64,000 nucleotides of DNA. Origin: CAWJLE01 sp963843645 (lineage in GTDB: Bacteria > Chloroflexota > Anaerolineae > DAOTYC01). Both the position numbers and the translations under genes were made by a program. The DNA is taken from positions 1 to 64,000 of the forward strand of contig CAWJLE010000002.1 in assembly GCA_963843645.1 (NCBI GenBank), in the 5' to 3' direction. Below are positions 34,553 through 42,439 of this stretch, in pieces (the first letter of the stretch is position 1; each line of letters opens with the position of its first letter). The notes below the pieces were generated by a model. It did no database searches and was not told the DNA's origin. It saw nothing but the letters and a program-made list of their open reading frames with translations.

Positions 34553-34819
34553 ATGGCGGAGGGAAAAGAGAGACTGCGGGCGGCGATCGTCCGCTTCAAT
34601 CGCACGCGGGCGCGGGACGTGGCGGTGGACGAGCGGCCCGGCTGCGTCTACGGGCTGCTGACGCGCGACCTGGCCAACGACCTGAAGTCCGGCCTGGAGG
34701 ACGTGCGCCGGGAGCTGGCCGAGCTGAAGCGGCTGCTGGCGGGCATCTTCGTCGCCCTGGCGCTGACCTTCATCGGCGTGCTGGTCGACCTGGCCGTGCG
34801 GGCGGCGTCCATCCGATGA
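34553..34819 (+). CDS. Small one-TM protein next to the terminase
   Basis: The 88-residue protein has an N-terminal basic part, an amphipathic coiled-coil stretch (SGLEDVRRELAELKRLLAG), then a single TM segment (IFVALALTFIGVLVDLAV) at the end. This order recalls phage XhlA/holin-like proteins, but the similarity is only structural. ATG 34553 follows CCAGGAGGCACGAAG. Its TGA overlaps the terminase ATG (ATGA), so the two are translationally coupled. Confidence 0.65.
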   Translation: MAEGKERLRAAIVRFNRTRARDVAVDERPGCVYGLLTRDLANDLKSGLEDVRRELAELKRLLAGIFVALALTFIGVLVDLAVRAASIR

Positions 34820-36336
34820 GTGGGGCTCTCTTGAGCCGGGCCGCCCATCGGGCGCTGGCGGACGTCGGCGCGTTTTCACGCCTGGTCGCCGGTCGGCCGC
34901 TGCGCCGCTATCAGCTGGCCCCGGCGCGGGCTATCGTCGACAGCGTGCTCCATCGCCGCGGCCTGACCTTCGCCGTGGTCATGAGCCGCCAGGCCGGCAA
35001 GAACGAGACGTCGGCGCAGGTCGAGGCGTACCTGCTGTGCCGCTTCATGCGCCGGGGTGGAACCATCGTCAAGGCCGCGCCGACGTACGCGCCCCAGCTC
35101 GCCATCTCCCAGCTGCGGCTCGAGGCCGTCCTCGCCAACGCGTGGACCGCGCGGTCCGCGCGGCGCCAGGGTCGCGCACTGCGGCTCGGGCAGGCGCGGT
35201 GCAGCTTCCTGTCCGCGCAGCCGGGCGCCAACGTCGTCGGCGCCACGGCGGACCTCCTGCTGGAGTGCGACGAGGCGCAGGACGTGGACCCGGCCAAATG
35301 GGACCGCGACTTCGCTCCCATGGGCGCGGCGACCAACGTGACGACGGTCTTCTGGGGCACGGTGTGGACCTCGACGACGCTGCTGGCCCGGCGGGTGCGC
35401 GCGCTCCGGACGCTGGAGGCCGCGGATGGCATCCGCCGCGTGTTCTACACGCCCTGGCCCGAGGTCGCCGCCGAGCTGCCGGCCTATCGCCGCTACGTCG
35501 AGCGCGAGGTGGCCCGCCTGGGCCCCGATCACCCGCTGATCCGCACGCAGTACGCGCTGGTGGAGGTCGACGGCCAGGTGGGGCTGTTCCCGCCCGAACG
35601 CCGCCAGCACATGCGCGGCGACCACCCTCGCCGCCGCGGCCCGCGCACCGGCGCCCGTTACGTCATCACCATCGACGTCGCGGGGGAGGCGACAGATCCG
35701 CGCCCCGGCGCCACCGCGGCCGACCCGCTGCGCGACGCCACGGCCCTGACCGTGTACGAGATCGACGCCGCGTGCGATCGGGACGCCCTGCCCGGGCGGG
35801 CATTGCGGGCTTTGCCCGTCTACCGGGTCGTGGATCGCCGCGTGTGGACCGGGGTGCCGCAGACTGCGCTGTACGCCGAGATCGTGGACCTGACCCGTGC
35901 GGTGTGGCGGGCGCGCCGCCTGGTGATCGACGCCACCGGCCTGGGCGCCGGACTGGCCTCGTTCCTGCGCCGCGCGCTGGGCGAAACGGTCGTCGTGCCG
36001 TTCGTGTTCACCGCGCAGAGCAAATCGGACCTGGGATGGGCTTTCGTGGCGCTGTGCGACACCGGCCGCTTCAAGGATCACGCGCCGGACGGCAGCCCGG
36101 AGCAGGACCTGTTCTGGCGGCAGGTGGAGGCGGCGCAGGGCGAGATCGCGAATGGACCGGGCCGGCGGTTGCGCTGGTCCGTCCCCGACCCGGCCGTGCA
36201 CGACGACCTGCTGGTCAGCGCCGCGCTGATCGCGGCCCTGGACCTGGACGGCGCGCTCGACCTCGGACCCTACCATCCGTCCGCGCTCATCGAAGCGCCG
36301 GACGTGCTCGCGGAGATCGATCGTGGGGGATTCTAG
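34816..36336 (+). CDS. Phage terminase large subunit
   Basis: The 506-residue DNA-packaging motor has an ATPase domain with MSRQAGKNETSAQ (Walker A-like, about 55-67) and LLLECDEAQDV (Walker B/DEAQ, about 150-158). The nuclease domain has YVITIDVAGE, RLVIDATGLG and VHDDLLVSAAL, providing the acidic metal ligands. The length is close to complete. The start overlaps the stop of the upstream small protein. It belongs with the portal gene at 37854, but no capsid, protease or tail genes are present nearby. Confidence 0.88.
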   Translation: MSGALLSRAAHRALADVGAFSRLVAGRPLRRYQLAPARAIVDSVLHRRGLTFAVVMSRQAGKNETSAQVEAYLLCRFMRRGGTIVKAAPTYAPQLAISQLRLEAVLANAWTARSARRQGRALRLGQARCSFLSAQPGANVVGATADLLLECDEAQDVDPAKWDRDFAPMGAATNVTTVFWGTVWTSTTLLARRVRALRTLEAADGIRRVFYTPWPEVAAELPAYRRYVEREVARLGPDHPLIRTQYALVEVDGQVGLFPPERRQHMRGDHPRRRGPRTGARYVITIDVAGEATDPRPGATAADPLRDATALTVYEIDAACDRDALPGRALRALPVYRVVDRRVWTGVPQTALYAEIVDLTRAVWRARRLVIDATGLGAGLASFLRRALGETVVVPFVFTAQSKSDLGWAFVALCDTGRFKDHAPDGSPEQDLFWRQVEAAQGEIANGPGRRLRWSVPDPAVHDDLLVSAALIAALDLDGALDLGPYHPSALIEAPDVLAEIDRGGF

Positions 36337-36459
36337 GGAAGCGATCAGCGGTCAGCCGGTGCCACACGGTGCCGGGCCGGGCGACCGGCGCCAAACGGTG
36401 CCGGTCGGGTCGGGCGACGATTGCCGCGCGGCACCGCAGAGGCCGGTCGGCCATGCGCC
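36337..36459. repeat. CAGCGGTCAGCC unit and start of the GGTCGGGTCGGGCGACGATT repeat field
   Basis: A short copy of the AGCGATCAGCGGTCAGC family directly after the terminase stop, then the first GCCAAACGGTGCCGGTCGGG units. No gene is seen. Confidence 0.6.
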
Positions 36460-36787
36460 GTTAGCCCGCGGAGGCGGGCTTCGAAAAGGCAGTTGCGACC
36501 TTGGTCGCCCGGCCTCCGCGACACCGTGGGGCGTCGGCGGCCTCGATCGGATCAGGCGGCCTCTCCGGCCTCGATCGGATCAGGCGACGATTGCCGTGCC
36601 GCGCCGGTCGGGTCGGGTGACGATTGCCGTGCCGCGCCGGTCGGGCCGGTCGGGTCGGGCGACGATTGCCGTGCCGCGCCGGTCGGGCCGGTCGGGTCGG
36701 GGCGACGATTGCCAAACGGTGCCGCAGAGGCCGGGCGACCAAGGTCGCGTCTGCCTTTACGAAGCCCGCCTCCGCGGGCTGACGGCG
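36460..36787. repeat. Tandem repeats enclosed by an inverted repeat
   Basis: The tandem unit CGGTCGGGTCGGGCGACGAT plus TGCCGTGCCGCGC (about 42 bp) occurs at least three times at 36590-36715. It is enclosed by GTTAGCCCGCGGAGGCGGGC / GCCCGCCTCCGCGGGCTGAC arms, with GCGACCTTGGTCGCCCGG further in. It splits the terminase from the portal gene. Short open readings across it are repeat-encoded and not called as genes. Confidence 0.8.
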
Positions 36788-37365
36788 CACGACGGACGCC
36801 CGCCCGGCCCGAGTGTCACCTTTGGGAAATGGTCGATGATCGCTGCTTCTGGGAAGGCGGAGGCGGGGCTGGAGATGAGAGCACGTGGACGGCGTGGTGA
36901 CCCCGGCCGCGCAGGTGGGAGGAGGACCTGCCCGCACCGAAGCCCCCTAAATACCGCGGGGCCCCGCCTCCGCTGTGGATCGCGGATTCCGCCGGAAGGG
37001 TGGCGTCGGCATTCCCGGATGACCGGCGCCACCCACCTCGCCTCGACCTCCCCTACCAGGGAGGAAAAGCGAGAGATCCGGCCCTCTCAGTCATCGCGCC
37101 TCGGGAAACATCCGCGGCCATGATCGACGAGACGATCGCTGCGAACGACGTCCTGTCTCTCATGCCCGGACGGGCGCAACGCGAGAGGAGAACGAGGAGA
37201 ATCACGTATCACGAACGAGCCGGTTCGGAGCCGACCAGCGACTCCCACCACCGTGTCCTTCAGACCGAGCCCGCCAGCCCGATTGTCTGCCTCACCCGGC
37301 ACGACATGGGGAGGGTAAAGCCTTTGACTGGCAGTATGGAGCAACTGGACCGGCTCCGAACTGGC
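36788..37365. other. Intergenic region without a supported gene
   Basis: GC-rich sequence with plus- and minus-strand open readings but no ribosome site or family features. Together with the repeat field it makes a 1.5-kb gap within the terminase-portal module. Confidence 0.4.
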
Positions 37366-37632
37366 TCATTCGACTGGGCTCCGCAGGGAGCCGGGCCCCG
37401 CCCACCCGGCCGGCGACGACGGCAGCGCGGGAGCCGAGAAGTCGCCGGCGGGCGGGTTAAGGAGGTGGGCAATCGGCGCACGATAGAAGGCGGAATGGAC
37501 AGCACTCTCGGCCGGCACAGTCGCTGCCGGTTCGTCCAATGCAGCGGCGTCCACTCGCGCCAGCAGCAGACAAACCAACGCCAACAGAATCAGCAGCATC
37601 AACGGGACCGTCGCACGTGATCGGGTTAGCAT
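37366..37632 (-). CDS. Small secreted or membrane-anchored protein (unknown)
   Basis: An 88-residue reading frame starts with a textbook signal segment (MLTRSRATVPLMLLILLALV, then CLLLARVDAAA) and continues as a Pro/Ala-rich chain without recognised domain. It is preceded on this strand by a strong promoter (37685-37713), which supports a real gene, and its start lies inside a GTAGGGGCGAC repeat unit. It runs opposite to the phage-type genes on both sides, so it is probably not part of that module. Confidence 0.5.
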   Translation of the reverse strand: MLTRSRATVPLMLLILLALVCLLLARVDAAALDEPAATVPAESAVHSAFYRAPIAHLLNPPAGDFSAPALPSSPAGWAGPGSLRSPVE

Positions 37633-37684
37633 GACGTCGCCCCTACACCAAGGTGGTAAAACCCAGGTTACAGATTACTTTTAT

Positions 37685-37713
37685 TTTACACTAAGATGGA
37701 GAAAAAGTCAATA
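37685..37713 (-). promoter_or_regulatory. Predicted promoter of the small secreted protein gene
   Basis: On the minus strand TTGACT (37713-37708), a 17-nt spacer and TAAAAT (37690-37685), in the most AT-rich part of the neighbourhood. Confidence 0.6.
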
Positions 37714-37853
37714 GCAAGTAATTGCGGATTTTGAGGCTCTTTTTTGCGTGAGGCGTAATGCGTGATGCGGGGGGCGACATCGACGCTGCCGGGCGATTGT
37801 CTCGGATCACGGCTCACGTGTCACGCATCACTTTTCACTAAAGGAGGCAACCC

Positions 37854-39128
37854 ATGACTTTTCGTGAGCGTATCGTCGATCGATTCTTCGCAGACGTGCT
37901 GGCGCAGCGCGTGCAGAACGCGGTGCAGGCCAGCGAGGACCGGTGGTGGACGCGCATCGGCGGGGCGACGGGGCCGCAGGACCGTTCCTGGGCTGAGGCG
38001 CAGGCCGGCGCCGCGGACGCCCTCGCCGCTTGGCGGGACAATCCGCTGGCCCGCCGCATCGTCGCCCTGACCACGGACTACGTCGTCGGCGACGGCATCA
38101 CCCTCGGCTCGGACGTGCCCGAGGTGGCCGGGTTCATCCGCCGCCTGTGGGACCATCCCCTCAACCGCCTGGCCCTGCGCCTGTACGCCTGGTGCGACGA
38201 ACTGACCCGCTCGGGCGAGCTGTTCCTCGTCCTCGCCACCAACCCCGGCGACGGCCTGACCTACGTCCGCTCCCTGCCGGCGGCCCGCATCGACCGCATC
38301 GAAACGGACCCGGACGACCTGGACCGGGAGCTGCGCTGCCACGAGCTGACCTCGGCCCTGGACGGCGATGCGCGCACCGACCTCACCGGCCGCTGGTGGC
38401 CCACGCCGCACACCGCCGGGCCGGCGGAGCCGTGCGTGCTGCACTTCGCCATCAACCGGCCGGTGGGCGCGCTGCGCGGCGAAGGCGACCTGACCCCGAT
38501 CCTGCCCTGGCTGCGGCGCTACCGCGAGTGGCTGGAGGACCGCGTCCGCGTGAACCGGCAGCGCAACAGCTTCGTCTGGCAGGTCAAGCTGCGCAACGCG
38601 GATCCCGGTGACCTGGAGCGCAAGCGCCAGCAGTACCGCCACCCTCCGTCCTCCGGCTCGCTGATCGTCAGCGACGAGAACGAGGAGTGGCAGGCGCTCT
38701 CGGCGGCGGTCGACGCGGGCGACGCGGCCAGCGACGGGCACGCGCTCCGCCTGCTGATCGCGGCGGGGGCCGGGTTGCCGCTGCACTTCCTGAGCGAGGG
38801 CGACACCGCCACGCGGGCCACGGCCGCCGAGATGGGCAATCCCACCTTCCGCCACTTCCGTCGCCGGCAGCTGCACTTCGTCGGCTTGCTGGAGGAGCTG
38901 ACGACGGTTTCGGCGCGGCGGGCGGCGGCCCTGGGCAAGCTGGCCCTGCCTGCCGACGGCGCCCTGCGCCTGACCCACGTCCTGCCCGACCTGACCCGCG
39001 AGGACAACCTGCAGCTGGCGCGGGCCATGCGCGAGTCCGCCGCGGCGCTCGGCGACCTCCGCGACCGCGGCTGGATCGACGACGCCGCAGCCCTGCGCAT
39101 GGTGTATCGCTTCGCGGGCGAGGGATGA
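37854..39128 (+). CDS. Phage portal protein
   Basis: The 424-residue protein forms the DNA-entry ring at one head vertex in phages. Features include AWRDNPLARRIVALTTDYVVGDG, the N-terminal wing ELTRSGELFLVLATNP, INRPVGALRGEGDLTPILPWLRRY before the stem, and LLIAAGAGLPLHFLSEGDTATRATAAEM, which is common in lambda-type/DUF935-like portals. ATG 37854 follows AAAGGAGGCAACCC. The gene and the terminase share orientation but are 1.5 kb apart. Confidence 0.82.
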   Translation: MTFRERIVDRFFADVLAQRVQNAVQASEDRWWTRIGGATGPQDRSWAEAQAGAADALAAWRDNPLARRIVALTTDYVVGDGITLGSDVPEVAGFIRRLWDHPLNRLALRLYAWCDELTRSGELFLVLATNPGDGLTYVRSLPAARIDRIETDPDDLDRELRCHELTSALDGDARTDLTGRWWPTPHTAGPAEPCVLHFAINRPVGALRGEGDLTPILPWLRRYREWLEDRVRVNRQRNSFVWQVKLRNADPGDLERKRQQYRHPPSSGSLIVSDENEEWQALSAAVDAGDAASDGHALRLLIAAGAGLPLHFLSEGDTATRATAAEMGNPTFRHFRRRQLHFVGLLEELTTVSARRAAALGKLALPADGALRLTHVLPDLTREDNLQLARAMRESAAALGDLRDRGWIDDAAALRMVYRFAGEG

Positions 39129-39135
39129 GGCGGGC

Positions 39136-39232
39136 GTTGGAACGTTGACAGGTTGGCACGTTAGAACGTTAGCAGGTTAGCTCGTTGATGCATCAACGTT
39201 TGAACGTGCCAACGTTCTAACGTGCCAACGCC
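39136..39232. repeat. AACGTTCTAACGTGCCAACG hairpin
   Basis: GTTGGCACGTTAGAACGTT on the left pairs with AACGTTCTAACGTGCCAAC on the right, with further GTTAGCAGGTTAGC units between. A ribosome site for the next gene follows. Confidence 0.85.
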
Positions 39233-39246
39233 TCGGGAGGTTCGTC

Positions 39247-39816
39247 ATGTTCGATGAGAACGTAGCGGAGATCGAGCGGCAGAGGGCGCTTCAGGTCCGC
39301 GCGCAGGGTGGGGACCGGCAGGCGCTGGCCGAGCTGTACGGTTCGTTCCTGCCGCTGATTAAGTCGCGCGTGCGGCGGGTCCTGCGCTCGCTGTCCGCCG
39401 ACGGTGGGTGGTACGACGCGGACGACCTGCTGCAGGACAGCTTCCTGGTCTTCCACCGGTTCGTGATGGCCAGCGATCCGCGCGTGCCCCTGTACCGGCT
39501 GGTGGCGGGGGCGTTCGAGCGGGCGCTGCGCCGCCACCTGCGCGCGCGCCAGGCGTCCGCGCTGGAGGAGGCCCTCCCCGACGAAGAAGCCGACCTGCGG
39601 CCAGCGCGCGGCCCGTCGCCGTTCGAGATGGCCTGCGCGGACGAGCTGCTCCGCGCCCTGGGCAGCGACGACGAGCGGGCGCTCGCCCTGCTCTTCGCCC
39701 AGGGCTACTCCGGCCGCGCCCTGGCCGATCTCCTGGGCGTCACGCCCGCGGTGGTGCAGGGCAGGCGCTGTCGTCTGCGCGCCAAGTTGGTCGCGCATGG
39801 GATCCGGCCGTCGTAG
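39247..39816 (+). CDS. Sigma-70-like (ECF-type) RNA polymerase sigma factor
   Basis: The 189-residue protein has region 2 (ALAELYGSFLPLIKSRVRRVLRSL and DADDLLQDSFLVFHRF) and region 4 (LALLFAQGYSGRALADLLGVTPAVVQGRRCRLRAKL) with a helix-turn-helix. ATG 39247 follows CGGGAGGTTCGTC. It follows the portal gene after one hairpin repeat. Small sigma-like proteins occur next to terminase genes in some phages of this type; its target is unknown. Confidence 0.78.
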   Translation: MFDENVAEIERQRALQVRAQGGDRQALAELYGSFLPLIKSRVRRVLRSLSADGGWYDADDLLQDSFLVFHRFVMASDPRVPLYRLVAGAFERALRRHLRARQASALEEALPDEEADLRPARGPSPFEMACADELLRALGSDDERALALLFAQGYSGRALADLLGVTPAVVQGRRCRLRAKLVAHGIRPS

Positions 39817-39834
39817 GGGTGTCGCCCGTGGGGG

Positions 39835-40047
39835 CTATCTCATGCGATGGAGAGCCGGCGCGTCGCGCCGGCGACGTTCGGCGAAGATCGCGTCCGGGGC
39901 ATCGACCGCACAGGGAGCGCGTGAGGTCCGGCTGCGAGCCGGTGGAATCTGCCCCAGCATGACGATGAGCCTGATCAGCAGCTTCACTGAGAGGATGAGG
40001 AAGAAGATATCGAAAATCAGGACCACGGATGCGACCGTGTCTGACAT
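39835..40047 (-). CDS. Small one-TM protein
   Basis: The 70-residue protein starts MSDTVASVVLIFDIFFLILS (TM about 6-30) and ends in an Arg-rich tail. ATG 40047 follows GGGGAGGGCAAC. No family recognised. It points away from the IS element. Confidence 0.5.
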   Translation of the reverse strand: MSDTVASVVLIFDIFFLILSVKLLIRLIVMLGQIPPARSRTSRAPCAVDAPDAIFAERRRRDAPALHRMR

Positions 40048-40081
40048 GTTGCCCTCCCCTGCGCAACCTCGCTGACAACAT

Positions 40082-40109
40082 AAAAAGCCCTCGCGGGGAG
40101 GGCTTTTTT
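40082..40109 (+). terminator. Bidirectional rho-independent terminator
   Basis: AAAAAGCCCTC / GAGGGCTTTTT, 11-bp stem with a 5-nt loop and T6 on the plus strand (A5 on the left). It likely stops transcription coming from the phage-type genes. Confidence 0.85.
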
Positions 40110-40257
40110 CATTGGATATAAGCCGGCACACGTCATCCGGCATGTGGGGGGATCCGGCCCGAGCTCGCTTTCGAAGCTGCTGCTCCGACCGGCCACATCA
40201 CGACGAGTATAACATCATCTTCGATTTCTTGCAAACGCGGCGCTCGCCCGGGTGTAC

Positions 40258-40304
40258 CCCAGATTTTGGGCAAGACCGTGGCCCCCGACGACTGTCATTC
40301 TGAG
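40258..40304. repeat. Left outer arm of hairpin repeat split by IS110 copy C
   Basis: 47 nt ending TCATTCTGAG. They are the exact reverse complement of 42030-42076. Confidence 0.92.
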
Positions 40305-40380
40305 CTGCAATATGGTCCGCGGCGGACCACTGATTGGGCAAGAAACAGACGCGCGGGCGGTGAGGTGTATAATGGGGGGC

Positions 40381-40547
40381 GAGTTCAGACAGTTAAGACC
40401 GGCGCCTCATTGGTGCGCACGAGCCCGTCTCTGAGCTTGGTTCCGACTATTAGTGACTCATTGATTGGTGGCATAGACCCCGGTTAGTAGCATTCCGAGT
40501 TCGTACGAGATAGTCGGGTCTGGACTCTGTGCAGCGAGATATTTAAC
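40381..40547 (+). ncRNA. Predicted IS110 bridge RNA, copy C
   Basis: TATAAT at 40368-40373 precedes about 167 nt matching the leaders of copies A and B. Two differences lie in the potential loops (GTCTCTGAG instead of GACTCTGAG, and GGCATAGACC instead of GGCGTAGACC). The CCGACTAT/ATAGTCGG stem is kept. Confidence 0.55.
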
Positions 40548-40566
40548 CCAGAGTAGAGGTGAGTCC

Positions 40567-41940
40567 ATGAGTCAGAAGACCAGTCGTCGCCCCCGCGTGG
40601 CGCCCGCCCCCGTGTTGGAACAGTTGAATCTCGATGCCGCCGGGCTAGATATCGGCGCCAGCGAGATCTACGCCTGTGTGCCAGGGGACCGGACCGACCA
40701 GCCGATTCGGGTGTTTCGCACGTATACGGCCAGCCTGCATGAGTTAGCCGATTGGCTGGCCCAATGTGGGATCAAAACCGTGGCGATGGAATCGACGGGC
40801 GTGTATTGGATCGCGGTGTACAACATCCTGGAAGCGCGTGGCTTCGAAGTCTATCTGGTCAATGCCCGCCACCTCAAGAACGTGCCGGGGCGCAAGTCGG
40901 ATGTATCGGATTGCGAGTGGTTGCAGCAACTGCACAGTCACGGCTTGTTGCGGGCCTCGTTTCAGCCACCGGCCGAGATCTGTGCGTTGCGGACCCTGGC
41001 GCGCCAGCGCGATAGCCTTATCAAGTCGCAGGCGAGCCATATTCAGCACATGCAGAAAGCGTTGCAAGTGATGAACGTCAAACTGAGCGAGGTCGTGTCG
41101 GACATCACGGGCCTGACCGGGCAGCGCATCATCCGGGCCATCCTGGCGGGCGAGCACGAGCCCGGCCGCTTGGCGCAGTTGCGTGACCCGAAGTGTGCCA
41201 AGAGCGAGGCGGAGTTCGCCCTGGCGCTGGCCGGCACCTACCAGTCCGAGCAGGTGTTCGTCCTGCAGCAAGCTGTGGCGCAATACGATTTCTTCCAGGG
41301 CCAACTGCAGGAGTGTGATGCGCAACTGGAGGCCGTGTACGCCCAACTGCCACCGGCCACGCCGGGCGCCAACTGCCCGCCCCCAGCGGCCCGAACGACC
41401 AAACGGCGCAAAAACCAAGCTCACTTTGATCTGTCGGGCCACCTGTATCAGCTGACCGGCGTGGACCTGACGGCCATTGATGGCCTGGGGGCCTTAACCG
41501 TCCACACGATCATCTCCGAAGTGGGGGTCGACCTGACCAAATGGGAGACGGCCAAACACTTCACGTCCTGGCTCGGCCTGGCGCCGTGTCCGGAGAAATC
41601 GGCCGGCCAGGTCCTCCATACGGGCACCAAGAAGACCGACAACCGGGCCAATCAGGCCTTCCGCCTGGCCGCGCAGAGTGTGAGCCGCAGCCAGTCGTCA
41701 ATCGGGGCCTGTTACCGCCGCTGGCGCGCCCGCGTTGGTGCCGCCGAAGCCATCACTGCCACGGCCCACAAATTGGCCCGCATCTTTTACAAACTGCTCA
41801 AGGATCACGTGCCCTACAAGGATCCGGGCCCAGACGACTACGACCGCAAACACCGGGCCCGCACCATTCGCAACTTAGAACGCAAGGCCAGCGCCGTGGG
41901 TATGCGCGTGGTACCGATCGACGTACCTCTTGTTTCTTAG
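40567..41940 (+). CDS. IS110-family transposase, copy C
   Basis: The 457-residue DEDD recombinase is identical in sequence to copy A (Glu33), with all catalytic residues present. It differs from copy A only by a few silent changes. Upstream AGAGGTGAG ribosome site as in the other copies. Confidence 0.95.
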   Translation: MSQKTSRRPRVAPAPVLEQLNLDAAGLDIGASEIYACVPGDRTDQPIRVFRTYTASLHELADWLAQCGIKTVAMESTGVYWIAVYNILEARGFEVYLVNARHLKNVPGRKSDVSDCEWLQQLHSHGLLRASFQPPAEICALRTLARQRDSLIKSQASHIQHMQKALQVMNVKLSEVVSDITGLTGQRIIRAILAGEHEPGRLAQLRDPKCAKSEAEFALALAGTYQSEQVFVLQQAVAQYDFFQGQLQECDAQLEAVYAQLPPATPGANCPPPAARTTKRRKNQAHFDLSGHLYQLTGVDLTAIDGLGALTVHTIISEVGVDLTKWETAKHFTSWLGLAPCPEKSAGQVLHTGTKKTDNRANQAFRLAAQSVSRSQSSIGACYRRWRARVGAAEAITATAHKLARIFYKLLKDHVPYKDPGPDDYDRKHRARTIRNLERKASAVGMRVVPIDVPLVS

Positions 41941-41943
41941 TAG

Positions 41944-42076
41944 GAGCGTCGTTCAGCGACGAAGAATCTCGCGCGCCATTGACGAGGACCTATCTCGCGC
42001 GCGAGATTCTTCGTCGCTGAACGACGCTCCTCAGAATGACAGTCGTCGGGGGCCACGGTCTTGCCCAAAATCTGGG
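41944..42076. repeat. Right side of the hairpin repeat split by IS110 copy C
   Basis: 41944-41976 pairs with 41997-42029 across a 20-nt loop. 42030-42076 pairs with 40258-40304. The total arm is 80 nt when the IS is removed. Confidence 0.92.
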
Positions 42077-42077
42077 A

Positions 42078-42275
42078 TACACACGCTCGCCCCGGCGATT
42101 GAAATCGCGGCACGCAGGCTGACGACAACGACAATAACGGCTGTATGATCGATTTCGTCCAACAATGTCGCACTTCCATGCGGTTTGCCCATTGTCGTTA
42201 GCCTGCGGAGGCAGGCTTTGCCGCCCATTGCCGCGATTTCAATCGCCGGGGCGAGCGCTGCCATCACATTGCAGT
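42078..42275. repeat. GCGATTGAAATCGC-family inverted repeat
   Basis: CGCTCGCCCCGGCGATTGAA and ATCGCGGC on the left are answered by GCCGCGATTTCAATCGCCGG and GGCGAGCG on the right. An additional CCTGCGGAGGCAGG dyad lies inside. Confidence 0.85.
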
Positions 42276-42439
42276 TGCCCCGCCGGCCGCGGCGCGAGGT
42301 CTGCCGGGGCGAGCTGATCCAGGTCATACCTCGAACCCGCGCCGCGGCGTAAGATAGCTCACGGTAAAACCGTAGAGACGCGCAGCGCGCAGGCCCCGGG
42401 CGCAACACCCGCGCGGGCCTCGCGACTGGAGGTACAACC

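Larger units (their letters stand above)
40305..41943 (+). mobile_element. IS110-family element, copy C (1639 bp)
   Basis: Bounded by AG at 40303-40304 and 41942-41943. Same length as copy B and same protein as copy A. Excision restores CATTCTGAGGAGCG inside a hairpin with 80-nt perfect arms and a 20-nt loop. Confidence 0.94.

Noticed and set aside
36421..36900. Plus-strand frame across the GGTCGGGTCGGG repeats
   Set aside because: It is composed of translated tandem repeats and is bounded by inverted arms; no start signal.
37000..37620. 206-residue plus-strand frame upstream of the portal gene
   Set aside because: No ribosome site and unusual composition. The opposite strand carries a better-supported small gene with promoter and signal peptide.
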